Below are positions 1 to 8,344 of a stretch of 41,131 nucleotides of DNA, piece by piece (the stretch's first letter is position 1; each line of letters opens with the position of its first letter). The stretch comes from Gemmatimonadota bacterium (GTDB lineage Bacteria; 4572-55; J002): contig RFFQ01000015.1 of NCBI GenBank assembly GCA_003697105.1, positions 1-41,131 of the forward strand, read 5' to 3'. Both the position numbers and the translations under genes were made by a program. The notes beneath the pieces are model-generated. The model ran no database searches. It saw only the letters and a list, made by a program, of their open reading frames with translations, and was not told the DNA's origin.

Positions 1-1003
1 AAATATGATCCTCTTCTTCATAACGAGCAACCCACTGCTCCTCATCTACATTTGCAGGCGGGTTGGCTTGTTCCCATGTAATGGTCTGTTGGTAGGCATT
101 CGCAGGGGGAGTTTGTTCGCTATATTGCAATTCAGATCGGATACGAGTGGAATCGATTATCATATGTTGTTCCGGCATAAATCCCTTTTCCACGGGTAAT
201 ATGACATCCGGTAAGGTGATAATGTCACCGTTCCAACCCACTAATTCTGCAATGCGTTGAATCCATTCGTGCTCAGTCAAAGCATGTGTTTCAGCAACAT
301 TATAAATTCGACTGGAAGCCGTGTCCGACGTTATCGCCAAACAGATCGCATGGGCGACATCTTTGACGTATGCCCGTGACATTCGCCAGTTGGCATGATG
401 TTCATTGATCAATATTGCCGGGCGGTTGTCTGCCATCCGTTTCAGATAATGGTACATCCGGTGCTGGTAATCTCGTTCTCCATAAACCACCGGAAGCCTC
501 AGAATGGTGCCGGTAATATGTTCGTCATTCATAACGAGTTGTTCCACCAGAATTTTATCATATTTTTTCAATATTTCCGGGCTATTTTCTTGATGCTGGT
601 ACGGGTAAAGTGTTTGGCGTAATGGGGAATCCTCAGTTAAGGGCATGGATTCAGGGGCACCGGTTTCACTACCAATCAATTTACCGTACGCCCGGTAAAC
701 ATCACAACTGCTGATTGCAACGATGCGTGAGGTGATTCCACGAAACGTCTCCATCACCCATTTTGTATCCTCTTCACCGATGGGAACCATGTGGAGTACC
801 ACATCAGGCTTGAGGTCTGCAAATTCAGCTTGATGTTGATCGATTTGAAAGCGATCTCCTTCAATCAATCGTACCCCCGGTGGAATATCTCTTTTACGAG
901 TACCCCGATTAAACAGAATGACCTCGTGTTGGCCGGACTGATGGAGTTCTTGTACAACGTGATAACCAATAAACGCGGTACCGCCGATAATTAATATTTT
1001 CAT
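1..1003 (-). CDS. NAD-dependent epimerase/dehydratase, C-terminus cut by window edge
   Basis: The frame runs from ATG at 1003 to the window edge with no stop, giving at least 334 residues, so the C-terminus lies outside. The start is preceded by AAAGGAA. The N-terminus reads MKILIIGGTAFIGYHVV, an extended short-chain dehydrogenase Rossmann motif in which Ala replaces the usual second glycine of GGTGFIG. Other family signs are an N-terminal beta-alpha-beta fold, the segment ending VAISSCDVY around residues 115-125, a RLPVVYG segment and a late NVAE segment. These are typical of nucleotide-sugar epimerases and dehydratases. The usual YxxxK catalytic pair is less clear: a Y followed by K occurs in KKYDKILVEQ. 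Substrate cannot be told. It may belong to the atypical SDR group rather than a true sugar epimerase. Confidence 0.8.
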   Translation of the reverse strand, partial: MKILIIGGTAFIGYHVVQELHQSGQHEVILFNRGTRKRDIPPGVRLIEGDRFQIDQHQAEFADLKPDVVLHMVPIGEEDTKWVMETFRGITSRIVAISSCDVYRAYGKLIGSETGAPESMPLTEDSPLRQTLYPYQHQENSPEILKKYDKILVEQLVMNDEHITGTILRLPVVYGERDYQHRMYHYLKRMADNRPAILINEHHANWRMSRAYVKDVAHAICLAITSDTASSRIYNVAETHALTEHEWIQRIAELVGWNGDIITLPDVILPVEKGFMPEQHMIIDSTRIRSELQYSEQTPPANAYQQTITWEQANPPANVDEEQWVARYEEEDHI

Positions 1004-1144
1004 GGGGGATTCCTTTTCTATGATGGATGTGAGTTATGAAGCCACATACTGGACAACTAACATATTACCAATATGTTATGGGTTAAGTGAGGTTATCACC
1101 TTTTTGTGTTCTATCGACCCGTGATCGCTGGTGAACAAATTTCA

Positions 1145-1187
1145 AAAAGAAGGCAGTAATCGCTCGGTTATCAAGCGATCACTGCCT
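1145..1187 (-). terminator. Rho-independent terminator after the VIT/vWA gene
   Basis: A 13-bp stem with one mismatch (arms 1152-1164 and 1174-1186, 9-base loop) lies just downstream of the minus-strand stop at 1211. On the minus strand it is followed by CTTCTTTTTG, a U-rich tract. Confidence 0.8.
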
Positions 1188-1210
1188 CAATTTACACCCA
1201 TTTCAGGAGG

Positions 1211-3496
1211 TTAGGGAGAAATCAGTTGCCATTCCGCGTTGGTCAAGGTGGCTTGACCGTTGGGAGTAATATGGATAGAAACCTTTCCGGCGTTTACGAT
1301 CAGATTCTCACCGGCGGCTAGATATTCGGTCAAGTCACTTCGTTTTTGCAAAAGTTCAAAATAGGCTGGACTAAAGGGTTTAATTTGGATGATTTTCGCC
1401 GATCCCTGATGTTCGGCATCCACCCATGTCTCTTGTTGCAAATAAAACGTTCGATCTTTGATCTGTTGAATTCTGGATTGAGGGGGGTTGTCTCCACGTG
1501 GACGTTCATCGCCGCCCGCACTTCCCACACCCCAGGGCTCATCGCCAAGCGACTCATCGGTACGGGGGATGGGGGGGCGGGCAATTTTCATGGCACGCAT
1601 TTCTTGCTGAGCTTTCGCCCGGCCGACCGCACGTTTGCCCGTCTGTTCTTCGGAGGCAGCATTCATGGTGTCATAAGCTTGATCCCGCACGGCATTGTAG
1701 TAGTCGTCATCACTCTCAAACTCACTAAATTGTGGGGAATCCTGATCGACCAAAAACGAGGTGTACTCTGTGATAATCCCATATTTCTTACTCAGCGAAA
1801 TGATTTCATCAACCAGTTCTTTATCCTCACCGTGCCGGACAATCTGATCGATTAAAAAAGCGATTTTCCGTCCTGCCCAAATGCGGGGTAGAAAATCATT
1901 TTGGTTATCGAACTTGGGAAAATCTGTCGTTAGATGGTACGCCTGTTGGCGGCTGCCCTGTTTACCGCTCAAATGAATTGTTGTCGCTCCGTGCCCCCGG
2001 TACCGTCCAGCCACAATCAACTGCGAACCGCGAAAAATATCTGGCAGGGTTTGCGGGTAGAGCTCTTTGACACGCACACCGTCAAACCCCAACGTCACAT
2101 CCGTCAAAACGGGATTGGAGAGCTTGGCAAAAAGGGAACTGATCTTCACCTCGATATTCTCATCCGGCTCGACATACTCCGGGATGCCATGGTTATCCAG
2201 CGCCAATTTATCCAGTAATTGGGTGTTTACATCGTAGCCGACACCAAATACAAATAGTCGTGCGTTGGCATGATTTGCCGCCACGGTGTTGCTAATAATC
2301 TTCTGGATATTCTGCTCGCCGACCGTGGGCAATCCATCGGTTAAAAAGATAATCATGTTGGGGCGATTCCCTTTTTTCAGCATGGAAACACCTTCCAACA
2401 GAGCATCATTGATGTTCGTACCGCCCTCGGCTTCCAGACCCCGCACAAACTGCAACGCAGATTTCATATTGTGTCGGTTTGCATCGACCATCTGCGTGGC
2501 GTATGGTTCAATTCGGGTATCAAAGTCGATGATGTTAAACGTGTCATCAGGATTGAGCCGATTAATACAAAACTCAAGGGCATGCCGGGCTTGCTCCAGT
2601 TTTTCACCCGCCATGCTCCCGGAGGTATCGAGGATGAACAGCACATTTTTGGGGAGAACGTTCTGGTGAATTTTAGCGGAATTGGGGGATGCCATCAGTA
2701 GGAAAAAGCCGTCATTCCGACCATCGTTGAATGTAAGCACGTTAAAGCCTATATCGGCGTTGGAGACGGTGTAATAAAGGATAAAGTCGCGATCTGGGCG
2801 GGTGTTTTCCTCGGCGTAGCGCACCTTGACATGATTTTCTGTGACGTCATCCACCTCAATCTCATGAGTGGGAGAATAGACATTCAAAATGGATTGCGGT
2901 GAGCGAATATCGGCTTCCACGTTCACGGATGCGAGTGCCTTGCCGGAAAATTTCTCTGTACTGAGGGTATAATGGTATTTAACCGTCCCATTATCTTGCC
3001 GGAGCACCTCGGAATACTCTAATTTGATACGTTTTTCCCCCTTTGCCGGAATCGGGTAAATTCGCGCCTGAAACATCCGCCGGTTCATGTATTCTAGCAG
3101 TGCGGGGTCTTTCTGCTGGCGGACGATCTCTTCATATATCCGGCGGGCTTCCTCTTTGTCTAAAATGCGTCCTTCCAATTCTTCCCCGTTCACGTACATG
3201 CTGAAACGGGTGATATTCGCACCTTCCGGAATGGGAAAAATATAGGTACCTTCTAGTTCGCGGGATAATGGATTGGAAAAGACTTGATCTACCGTTGTAA
3301 CTGCCACTTGATCGGTGATTTGCACTTCCACGTGGTGGTACTTAATATTCAGACGAACTGGAGATTCTGGTGGCAGAGGCGGCGGCATAATTCGAGGCGG
3401 GTCAATGATGATAAAACCATCAGCAAAAGATACAACGGGTAAGAACAATAGCAGTGAGCATGCAACCCACATTGCGGGTAAAAGGCGGATAGGCAT
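1211..3496 (-). CDS. Secreted VIT domain plus von Willebrand factor A domain protein
   Basis: 761 residues when started at ATG 3496, which has a perfect AGGAGG eight bases upstream and opens directly on a signal peptide (MPIRLLPAMWVACSLLLFLP...). A longer in-frame start at 3628 would bury the signal peptide and has no ribosome site. After the signal peptide comes a VIT (vault/inter-alpha-trypsin) domain at about 25-165, including an EARRIYEEIV segment. A vWA domain follows with an intact MIDAS motif D290-T-S-G-S and the later FLTDGLPT strand. The C-terminal third is lower in complexity with a charged linker and then a small beta-rich end. Family members are exported or surface metal-ion-dependent adhesion-type proteins; the ligand is unknown. 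No sorting domain or transmembrane anchor is seen at the C-terminus. Confidence 0.88.
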   Translation of the reverse strand: MPIRLLPAMWVACSLLLFLPVVSFADGFIIIDPPRIMPPPLPPESPVRLNIKYHHVEVQITDQVAVTTVDQVFSNPLSRELEGTYIFPIPEGANITRFSMYVNGEELEGRILDKEEARRIYEEIVRQQKDPALLEYMNRRMFQARIYPIPAKGEKRIKLEYSEVLRQDNGTVKYHYTLSTEKFSGKALASVNVEADIRSPQSILNVYSPTHEIEVDDVTENHVKVRYAEENTRPDRDFILYYTVSNADIGFNVLTFNDGRNDGFFLLMASPNSAKIHQNVLPKNVLFILDTSGSMAGEKLEQARHALEFCINRLNPDDTFNIIDFDTRIEPYATQMVDANRHNMKSALQFVRGLEAEGGTNINDALLEGVSMLKKGNRPNMIIFLTDGLPTVGEQNIQKIISNTVAANHANARLFVFGVGYDVNTQLLDKLALDNHGIPEYVEPDENIEVKISSLFAKLSNPVLTDVTLGFDGVRVKELYPQTLPDIFRGSQLIVAGRYRGHGATTIHLSGKQGSRQQAYHLTTDFPKFDNQNDFLPRIWAGRKIAFLIDQIVRHGEDKELVDEIISLSKKYGIITEYTSFLVDQDSPQFSEFESDDDYYNAVRDQAYDTMNAASEEQTGKRAVGRAKAQQEMRAMKIARPPIPRTDESLGDEPWGVGSAGGDERPRGDNPPQSRIQQIKDRTFYLQQETWVDAEHQGSAKIIQIKPFSPAYFELLQKRSDLTEYLAAGENLIVNAGKVSIHITPNGQATLTNAEWQLISP

Positions 3497-3647
3497 GGCA
3501 CGTCCTCCTAAAAAAAGTAGGTAGGTCTGGCGGTTATAGGGAAGGGACGTTTGATCAAAAAGGACTTGCAGAATGAAATGAAGATGGGGTTTTGGCTGGA
3601 AAATGGAGGCACCAAAGGATACCATCATTCACCTCACCCGGTGCGGG

Positions 3648-4004
3648 TTATAGGGCGTATTGCTGTAATTCGTCTAGGGTTACAAATTCCAGCACAGAGA
3701 TATGAGTTGCTTCCAGAATAACCGGCGGCGCCACACCGGCATTGAAGGCTTCCACCCAACGGGCGACGCACACACACCACCGGTCTCCCGGTGTTAAACC
3801 CGGAAATTGAAACATGGGTACGGGAGTGGTTAGGTCATTCCCACACGATTTTGAGAAATTCAGGAATTCTGCCGTCATTTGGGCACATACCAAATGCAAC
3901 CCCCGGTCTTCCCGACCGGTTTCGCATTTACCTGTCCGGTAAAAGCCTGTCATCGGGCGAGTACAACAGATTTTCAGCTCGGTGCCCAATACGTTTTTTG
4001 CCAT
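3648..4004 (-). CDS. DUF2237 family protein
   Basis: 118 residues starting at ATG 4004, with GGAGA ahead. The sequence carries the features I associate with DUF2237 (COG3651): NVLG near the start, an internal DRGLHLVCAQMT segment, PGDRWCVCVARW and an EATHISVLEFV tail. Six cysteines (in CC, CET, VCAQ, SCGN, WCVC positions) are notable for so small a protein. No signal peptide or membrane segment is present, so it should be cytoplasmic. Function is unknown for the family. It is isolated from glmL by a terminator and from the VIT/vWA gene by 151 bp, so it is probably transcribed alone or with the VIT/vWA gene. Confidence 0.8.
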   Translation of the reverse strand: MAKNVLGTELKICCTRPMTGFYRTGKCETGREDRGLHLVCAQMTAEFLNFSKSCGNDLTTPVPMFQFPGLTPGDRWCVCVARWVEAFNAGVAPPVILEATHISVLEFVTLDELQQYAL

Positions 4005-4023
4005 GGCGTGTCTCCATTTTTCA

Positions 4024-4061
4024 TAAAATAAGGCGAAAGTGTATTAACACACTTTCGCCTT
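4024..4061 (-). terminator. Terminator after glmL
   Basis: A perfect 13-bp stem (4030-4042 with 4049-4061, loop ATTAAC) follows the glmL stop at 4088. Read on the minus strand it continues into ATTTTATG, a short U tract. Confidence 0.8.
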
Positions 4062-4087
4062 AATAGATGTTACAAATGTTGAAGGAA

Positions 4088-5926
4088 CTATGAGTTGGGG
4101 TAAATGTTCAATGCTTTATGCCATTCACGCAGTTTACGGACACGTTCGGTGTCATCGGTGGGTATCGTGAAAGGTTGGCGTCCTCGGGCATCAATAACGA
4201 TGCCGGTAACGCCGCCATAAAGCCGGTCTTCAACGGGCTTACCGTTACCTTCGCCCATGTCGAAGCCGCGTTCCGGGGTGATGGTGGCTTGCACATTGAC
4301 CCCTACAGGAAGCGGTACCAGCAACATATCGCCATAATTGACCGAATGGGTCGCTTTTGTACCATCGGGCATATCGATTTCCACCGTGACGCATTTAGCA
4401 CCTTCTTTTTTAGCATTTCCGACTGGCGCGATACACGTCCCGAGGCGGATCATACAATCTTTTTCAAATACTTCAGTCGCAGCTTCAGGATGGACTTGGG
4501 AGAGTACCCCCAGATGCGGCATCATAAAGATACTATCCACTGCCAATTGGGTTACTCCTTCCGGTAAGAAGGCATCGATCATCATCAAGGCGGTCTGTTG
4601 CCGGCGCGGGGCATGGGAAAGTACCCCACCGCTACCCACCAGCATGTTCAGATTGAGGACATTAACCAATGTTGCCCCAGATTCGGTTTGATCCACAAAA
4701 TCACCGACGGTACGTTGCCGTTGTACGCCTTTCAAGCCCTCTGCCAGCGCTTTGTGCTGTTCAAATGCCAAACGCAATGCTTCCCGGGCGATGGCTTGTT
4801 CGATGATCAACTCTTCTAAAGCATGCGGGATTGTTGTGGGGCGTATCATCTTGTTTTTAATGCGGTTACGGATGTCAGAGCGATCAATATCAAACGGGAC
4901 CCACCGCATCACATTTTCCAGACCGGCTTCTGCCAGCACATTGGACACACTGTAACTCATCCCCAAATTAGCACTAACCGAGCGGTTGAACACATCTTCC
5001 CCGATTTCCTCATTGCGGAATACAGAAAAGACGTCTGTCGTGGCACCCCCAATATCAACCCCCACTACTTGAATTTTGTTGATTTTGGCGATGGTTTCAA
5101 TGATCGAACCAACCGCTCCGGGGGTGGGCATAATCGGGACGGCAGTCCATTCCATCAATTTGTTATACCCGGGAGCATGCGACATCACGTGTTCCATAAA
5201 CAGGTCATGAATGGCATGGCGAGCGGGTCCCAATTCCTCCCGTTCTAGTACGGGGCGAAGATTCGGCACCACCGTCAGAGCAGTCCGCTGTTCCAGTGCT
5301 TTTTTGATGTCTGGCGTTGCGTCTTTATTACCGGCATAAATAACGGGGAGTTTATACTGCATCCCCAAACGGGCTTTGGGATCAGCGGAGGCGATTAAAT
5401 TTGCCATATCGACCACATGGGAAACCGTCCCACCGTCAATCCCGCCGGAGAGCAAAATCATGTCCGGTCGAAGCTGGCGAATCCGTTCCACTTTTTCATG
5501 GTCCATGCGTCCATCATTGGATGCTAACACATCCATCACGATGGCACCGGCACCGAGTGCCGCTCGTTCTGCGCTTTCTCCGGTCATCGTTTTGACCACA
5601 CCGGCAACCATCATCTGTAGCCCGCCACCGGCACTACTCGTGGAGATATAAATATCGGCGCCGACATCCCCTTTTTGGGGAGTGATAATGGTATCATCAT
5701 CAAGGAATTTCCGGTTGGGGTTGGTCACCTGAGCCAGCTCTTCAATTTCCTTAATCGCATTGAGGACACCTTTTGTCACATCTTCAAACGGTGCTTCCAC
5801 CGTCGTGGGGGCTTCACCGCGTAAGGTCTGCCGGTATTCCCCATCAATGTACTCAATCAGAATGGCTTTGGTAGTCGTACTACCACAATCGGTGGCTAAA
5901 ATACTTTTTAATTCCTTTTTTGCCAT
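4088..5926 (-). CDS. glmL: GlmL/MutL-type accessory (reactivation) protein of a B12-dependent mutase
   Basis: 612 residues from ATG 5926, chosen because GGGAGAA precedes it; an ATG 12 codons earlier lacks a ribosome site. The N-terminus has the ASKHA phosphate motif ATDCGSTTTKA and a second phosphate motif, VGVDIGGATTDVF, lies mid-protein. SSAGGG and LLSGGIDGGT are also present. Length and motifs fit the GlmL family (TIGR01319), ATPase-fold proteins found beside glutamate mutase or ornithine/lysine aminomutases and thought to help keep the adenosylcobalamin enzyme active. No mutase subunit is next to it here: the operon is closed by a promoter at one end and a terminator at the other. The start lies 47 bases inside the preceding gene, suggesting translational coupling. 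Confidence 0.9.
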   Translation of the reverse strand: MAKKELKSILATDCGSTTTKAILIEYIDGEYRQTLRGEAPTTVEAPFEDVTKGVLNAIKEIEELAQVTNPNRKFLDDDTIITPQKGDVGADIYISTSSAGGGLQMMVAGVVKTMTGESAERAALGAGAIVMDVLASNDGRMDHEKVERIRQLRPDMILLSGGIDGGTVSHVVDMANLIASADPKARLGMQYKLPVIYAGNKDATPDIKKALEQRTALTVVPNLRPVLEREELGPARHAIHDLFMEHVMSHAPGYNKLMEWTAVPIMPTPGAVGSIIETIAKINKIQVVGVDIGGATTDVFSVFRNEEIGEDVFNRSVSANLGMSYSVSNVLAEAGLENVMRWVPFDIDRSDIRNRIKNKMIRPTTIPHALEELIIEQAIAREALRLAFEQHKALAEGLKGVQRQRTVGDFVDQTESGATLVNVLNLNMLVGSGGVLSHAPRRQQTALMMIDAFLPEGVTQLAVDSIFMMPHLGVLSQVHPEAATEVFEKDCMIRLGTCIAPVGNAKKEGAKCVTVEIDMPDGTKATHSVNYGDMLLVPLPVGVNVQATITPERGFDMGEGNGKPVEDRLYGGVTGIVIDARGRQPFTIPTDDTERVRKLREWHKALNIYPNS

Positions 5927-6245
5927 CTTTTCGCTTCTCCCGTTCTGCTTTTTTGCGGGCACGTTCCGCTGTCTGAAAATCGTCTTCGTACCGCTCGATT
6001 TGAACTAGTAAGTATTCCACATTATCCCGGTGTTCGATGATCTCGGCAAACATATCATATTCCCGCCGGTTAAACACCGTATTCACAATCGGTGAGAAAA
6101 AGACCATCAACTGGCTGCCGACAAAGCTAAGTGGTTTGTGCATTTCTAAAAAGAGCACTGCCGGCACGGACATCCGAATATCGACCGTTTTTTTTGCCAG
6201 TTTATGGATGAGTTCCCGTTGCTCATCCGTTAATTTTTCTGCCAT
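5880..6245 (-). CDS. Unknown small protein in the glmL operon
   Basis: 121 residues; I do not recognise the family. The N-terminal half is mixed (AEKLTDEQRELIHKLAKK, then a hydrophobic stretch around residues 28-55 including PLSFVGSQLMVFFSPIVN). The C-terminal half is a strongly charged helix (ERARKKAEREKRKDGKKG). The middle hydrophobic region could be a membrane-associated helix. Its last 47 bases overlap the start of glmL in another frame, and it begins 15 bases after the upstream membrane-protein gene, so all three are one transcript. By position it may act with GlmL or its mutase, which is inference only. Confidence 0.65.
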   Translation of the reverse strand: MAEKLTDEQRELIHKLAKKTVDIRMSVPAVLFLEMHKPLSFVGSQLMVFFSPIVNTVFNRREYDMFAEIIEHRDNVEYLLVQIERYEDDFQTAERARKKAEREKRKDGKKGIKKYFSHRLW

Positions 6246-6259
6246 GCAATTCTGGAAGG

Positions 6260-6700
6260 TTATGGTGAGGGGCGCTCACCGGCAGATTCCATTTTCTGCC
6301 GGACAAACGCACTGATGTCATCCGCTTGATTTGCATCAAAAGGGAGAAACACTCCCCGAAAATTATCTTTCCGATTTGGCCGTTGAAAAGGGCTGAGAAA
6401 CACACCATCTTCGGCAATGTGGTAGCGTCGAAAATACGACCACCGCCACGTCTGTTTGATACCGGTTTTCCACACGGTGATGAATTCATCATCCAGGGCA
6501 TACGTGCTCGGCAAATAGTAGCCCGCCACCGCACTACCGGTCATCAACACGGCTAAAGCCGTCCAGAACAGCCCGTATATGAGGTAAACGCTTGCCCAAA
6601 TCCCCAAAATCAACAGGGCAATAAGGATTGCCCGGCGCGGAGATTGCGCGCACGGAAGGACTCTCCATTTTAGGTGTTCTGCGTGTTCCATGTATCTCAT
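6260..6700 (-). CDS. Unknown two-helix membrane protein, first gene of the glmL operon
   Basis: 146 residues; family not recognised. Two adjacent hydrophobic segments at about 24-42 and 45-63 (LIALLILGIWASVYLIYG and LFWTALAVLMTGSAVAGY) form a helical hairpin, followed by a soluble beta-rich domain of about 80 residues with many aromatic residues. That arrangement (short cytosolic lead, two helices, PH-like soluble part) is common in small bPH/YcxB-like membrane proteins, but I cannot assign it. Two starts are possible, ATG 6700 and ATG 6691, and neither has a strong ribosome site. A near-consensus promoter lies 23-51 bases upstream. Confidence 0.65.
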   Translation of the reverse strand: MRYMEHAEHLKWRVLPCAQSPRRAILIALLILGIWASVYLIYGLFWTALAVLMTGSAVAGYYLPSTYALDDEFITVWKTGIKQTWRWSYFRRYHIAEDGVFLSPFQRPNRKDNFRGVFLPFDANQADDISAFVRQKMESAGERPSP

Positions 6701-6722
6701 TTTTGTTCAAAGAGTGGAATTG

Positions 6723-6751
6723 ATATTACCAGACCGCTCCCGCATTGTCAA
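6723..6751 (-). promoter_or_regulatory. Sigma70-type promoter of the glmL operon
   Basis: On the minus strand TTGACA (6751-6746), a 17-base spacer and TAATAT (6728-6723). The -35 is consensus and the -10 is near it. The promoter sits between the znuB stop (6766) and the first gene of the glmL operon, so that operon need not depend on zinc-operon read-through. Confidence 0.75.
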
Positions 6752-6765
6752 GCGAAAAATGCCAG

Positions 6766-7569
6766 CTAAAACCGGACGATCCGCCGGAGGATCATGCCGG
6801 TAAAAAATAACACCGCTTGCACCAAAATGATCATAGCGCCGCTCGGCATATCCAGATAGTACGACGCAAATAATCCGATCGTCGCACTGAATACACCGGT
6901 TCCCATAGCGTAAAGGGTCATTTGTATAAACGTTCGGGAGATGAGCTTGGCAACCGCTGCCGGAATAACTAAAAATGCCGCAATCAAGATGATCCCAACC
7001 ACCTTTACGGCAACGACTATCGTCACAGCGATCAATATGGAGAGCAAATAATCATCAAACTGCACCGGAAGTCGATCCGCCTCCGCTAATTCCCGGTCAA
7101 ACGTACGGTATGCCCAACGACACCAAACGGGTGACAATAAGGCGGTCGCCATCACCACCCCACCGCTCAGCCAGAGGTCGGTTGGTGTGACTGCCAAAAT
7201 CGACCCGAATAAATAGGTAAACGCATCCGCGGTGTACTCCCGCTTGAGAAAGAGAAAGATCACACCCAGTGCCACCGATACCGAGAAAAAGATGCCAATG
7301 GTTGTGTCGCCGCTCAGGTCGGTCTGTTCGTGTACCCACGTGATTGCCACTGCCACAAATACCGTAAATGGAATTGCAACCCAGAGGGGTTCGGTATTGA
7401 GCAAGAGTCCTAAAGCAACCCCACCAAAGGCGGCATGGGCTAAGCCACTGCCTAAAAAGCTCAAACCCCGCTGAACCACGAAGACCCCTAAATAACTGGC
7501 AAGTCCGGCAACCAAAATACCGGCGATAAGAGCGCGTTGCATAAACGGCAAACTTAATATGTCAAGCAT
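6766..7569 (-). CDS. znuB: Zinc ABC transporter, membrane permease ZnuB
   Basis: 267 residues from ATG 7569. GGAGG ten bases upstream fixes this start; earlier codons would lengthen the protein into a non-membrane leader. The protein is almost entirely hydrophobic, with about seven or eight membrane helices. It shows ABC-3 family features: an early GLASYLGVFVVQRGLSFLG block, HAAFGGVALG, and late VVGIILIAAFLVIPAA. It forms the channel for zinc (or manganese) crossing the inner membrane with ZnuC and ZnuA. It overlaps the end of znuC by eight bases and is the last gene of the zur operon. Confidence 0.92.
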   Translation of the reverse strand: MLDILSLPFMQRALIAGILVAGLASYLGVFVVQRGLSFLGSGLAHAAFGGVALGLLLNTEPLWVAIPFTVFVAVAITWVHEQTDLSGDTTIGIFFSVSVALGVIFLFLKREYTADAFTYLFGSILAVTPTDLWLSGGVVMATALLSPVWCRWAYRTFDRELAEADRLPVQFDDYLLSILIAVTIVVAVKVVGIILIAAFLVIPAAVAKLISRTFIQMTLYAMGTGVFSATIGLFASYYLDMPSGAMIILVQAVLFFTGMILRRIVRF

Positions 7570-8344
7570 CGGTTGACATCCTCCAAAACATGGCATGGGC
7601 GTGCCCAGTGTGCCCAAATGCGCGCCGTAAGCACTCCTCCGTCAAAACCTGTTGCGGGGGACCAAAACCAATTTGCCGGCGATTAAGGAGCAACACATGC
7701 GATGAATGGTACGCCGCTTCCCAATCATGGGTAATCATCAAAGTGGTAGCGTGATGTTCCCGTTGGTACGTTTCCAGCAAACGATACATATCGGCTTCTC
7801 CCACTAAATCGATACCGGTTGCCGGTTCATCCAGCATAATCAAACGTGGTTTTCGGATGAGGGTTCGTGCCAAATAAACCCGTTGCAATTCGCCCCCAGA
7901 GAGTTTGCCGAGAGACCGGTCTACCAGATGCCCGGCATCCACTTGCGCCAAAGCATGCTGGGCGAGTTCACGTTCTGCCGGACGAATACGGGCGGGCCAC
8001 TGACGCCGCAACCCAGAAATGACCAATTCCACTGCCAGCGCCGGAAACGAGCGATCCAATGTTTTAACCTGCGGAATGTAACCAATCCAATGGGGTGGGA
8101 TGCGTTCCAACGGTTGCCCGAATAAAGTGATCGTCCCCCGGCTCGGCGAAATCAACCCCAGTAAAACCCGAATGAAGGTGGATTTTCCGGCACCGTTGGG
8201 TCCCAAAATCGAGACAAACGACCCACTCTCAATCTGTAAATGGATATCCTCCAGTGCTTGGTGTGTCTCAAATTGAACCGATAAGTGATTGACATTTACG
8301 GCAATAGCGGAAGATAATGGGGGGGATGACAGGGCGGAGGTCAT
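7562..8344 (-). CDS. znuC: Zinc ABC transporter, ATP-binding protein ZnuC
   Basis: 260 residues. All ABC ATPase motifs are present: Walker A GPNGAGKST (48-56), Q-loop Gln92, signature LSGGELQ (148-154, Glu in place of the more usual Gln), Walker B LIMLDE (168-173) with following D-loop, and switch His206. The protein is preceded by about 14 residues of non-conserved leader. It energises metal import through ZnuB. It overlaps znuA by four bases (ATGA) and znuB by eight, so translation is coupled. It is closest to the zinc/manganese subfamily by context. Confidence 0.92.
   Translation of the reverse strand: MTSALSSPPLSSAIAVNVNHLSVQFETHQALEDIHLQIESGSFVSILGPNGAGKSTFIRVLLGLISPSRGTITLFGQPLERIPPHWIGYIPQVKTLDRSFPALAVELVISGLRRQWPARIRPAERELAQHALAQVDAGHLVDRSLGKLSGGELQRVYLARTLIRKPRLIMLDEPATGIDLVGEADMYRLLETYQREHHATTLMITHDWEAAYHSSHVLLLNRRQIGFGPPQQVLTEECLRRAFGHTGHAHAMFWRMSTDA

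Noticed and set aside
1346-1855. Open frame opposite the VIT/vWA gene
   Set aside because: A shadow of the real gene: no ribosome site, no recognisable domain, and it fully overlaps a well-supported coding sequence.
3497-3628. Longer start for the VIT/vWA protein
   Set aside because: It would add 44 residues ahead of a clear signal peptide and has no ribosome site, while the start at 3496 has AGGAGG.
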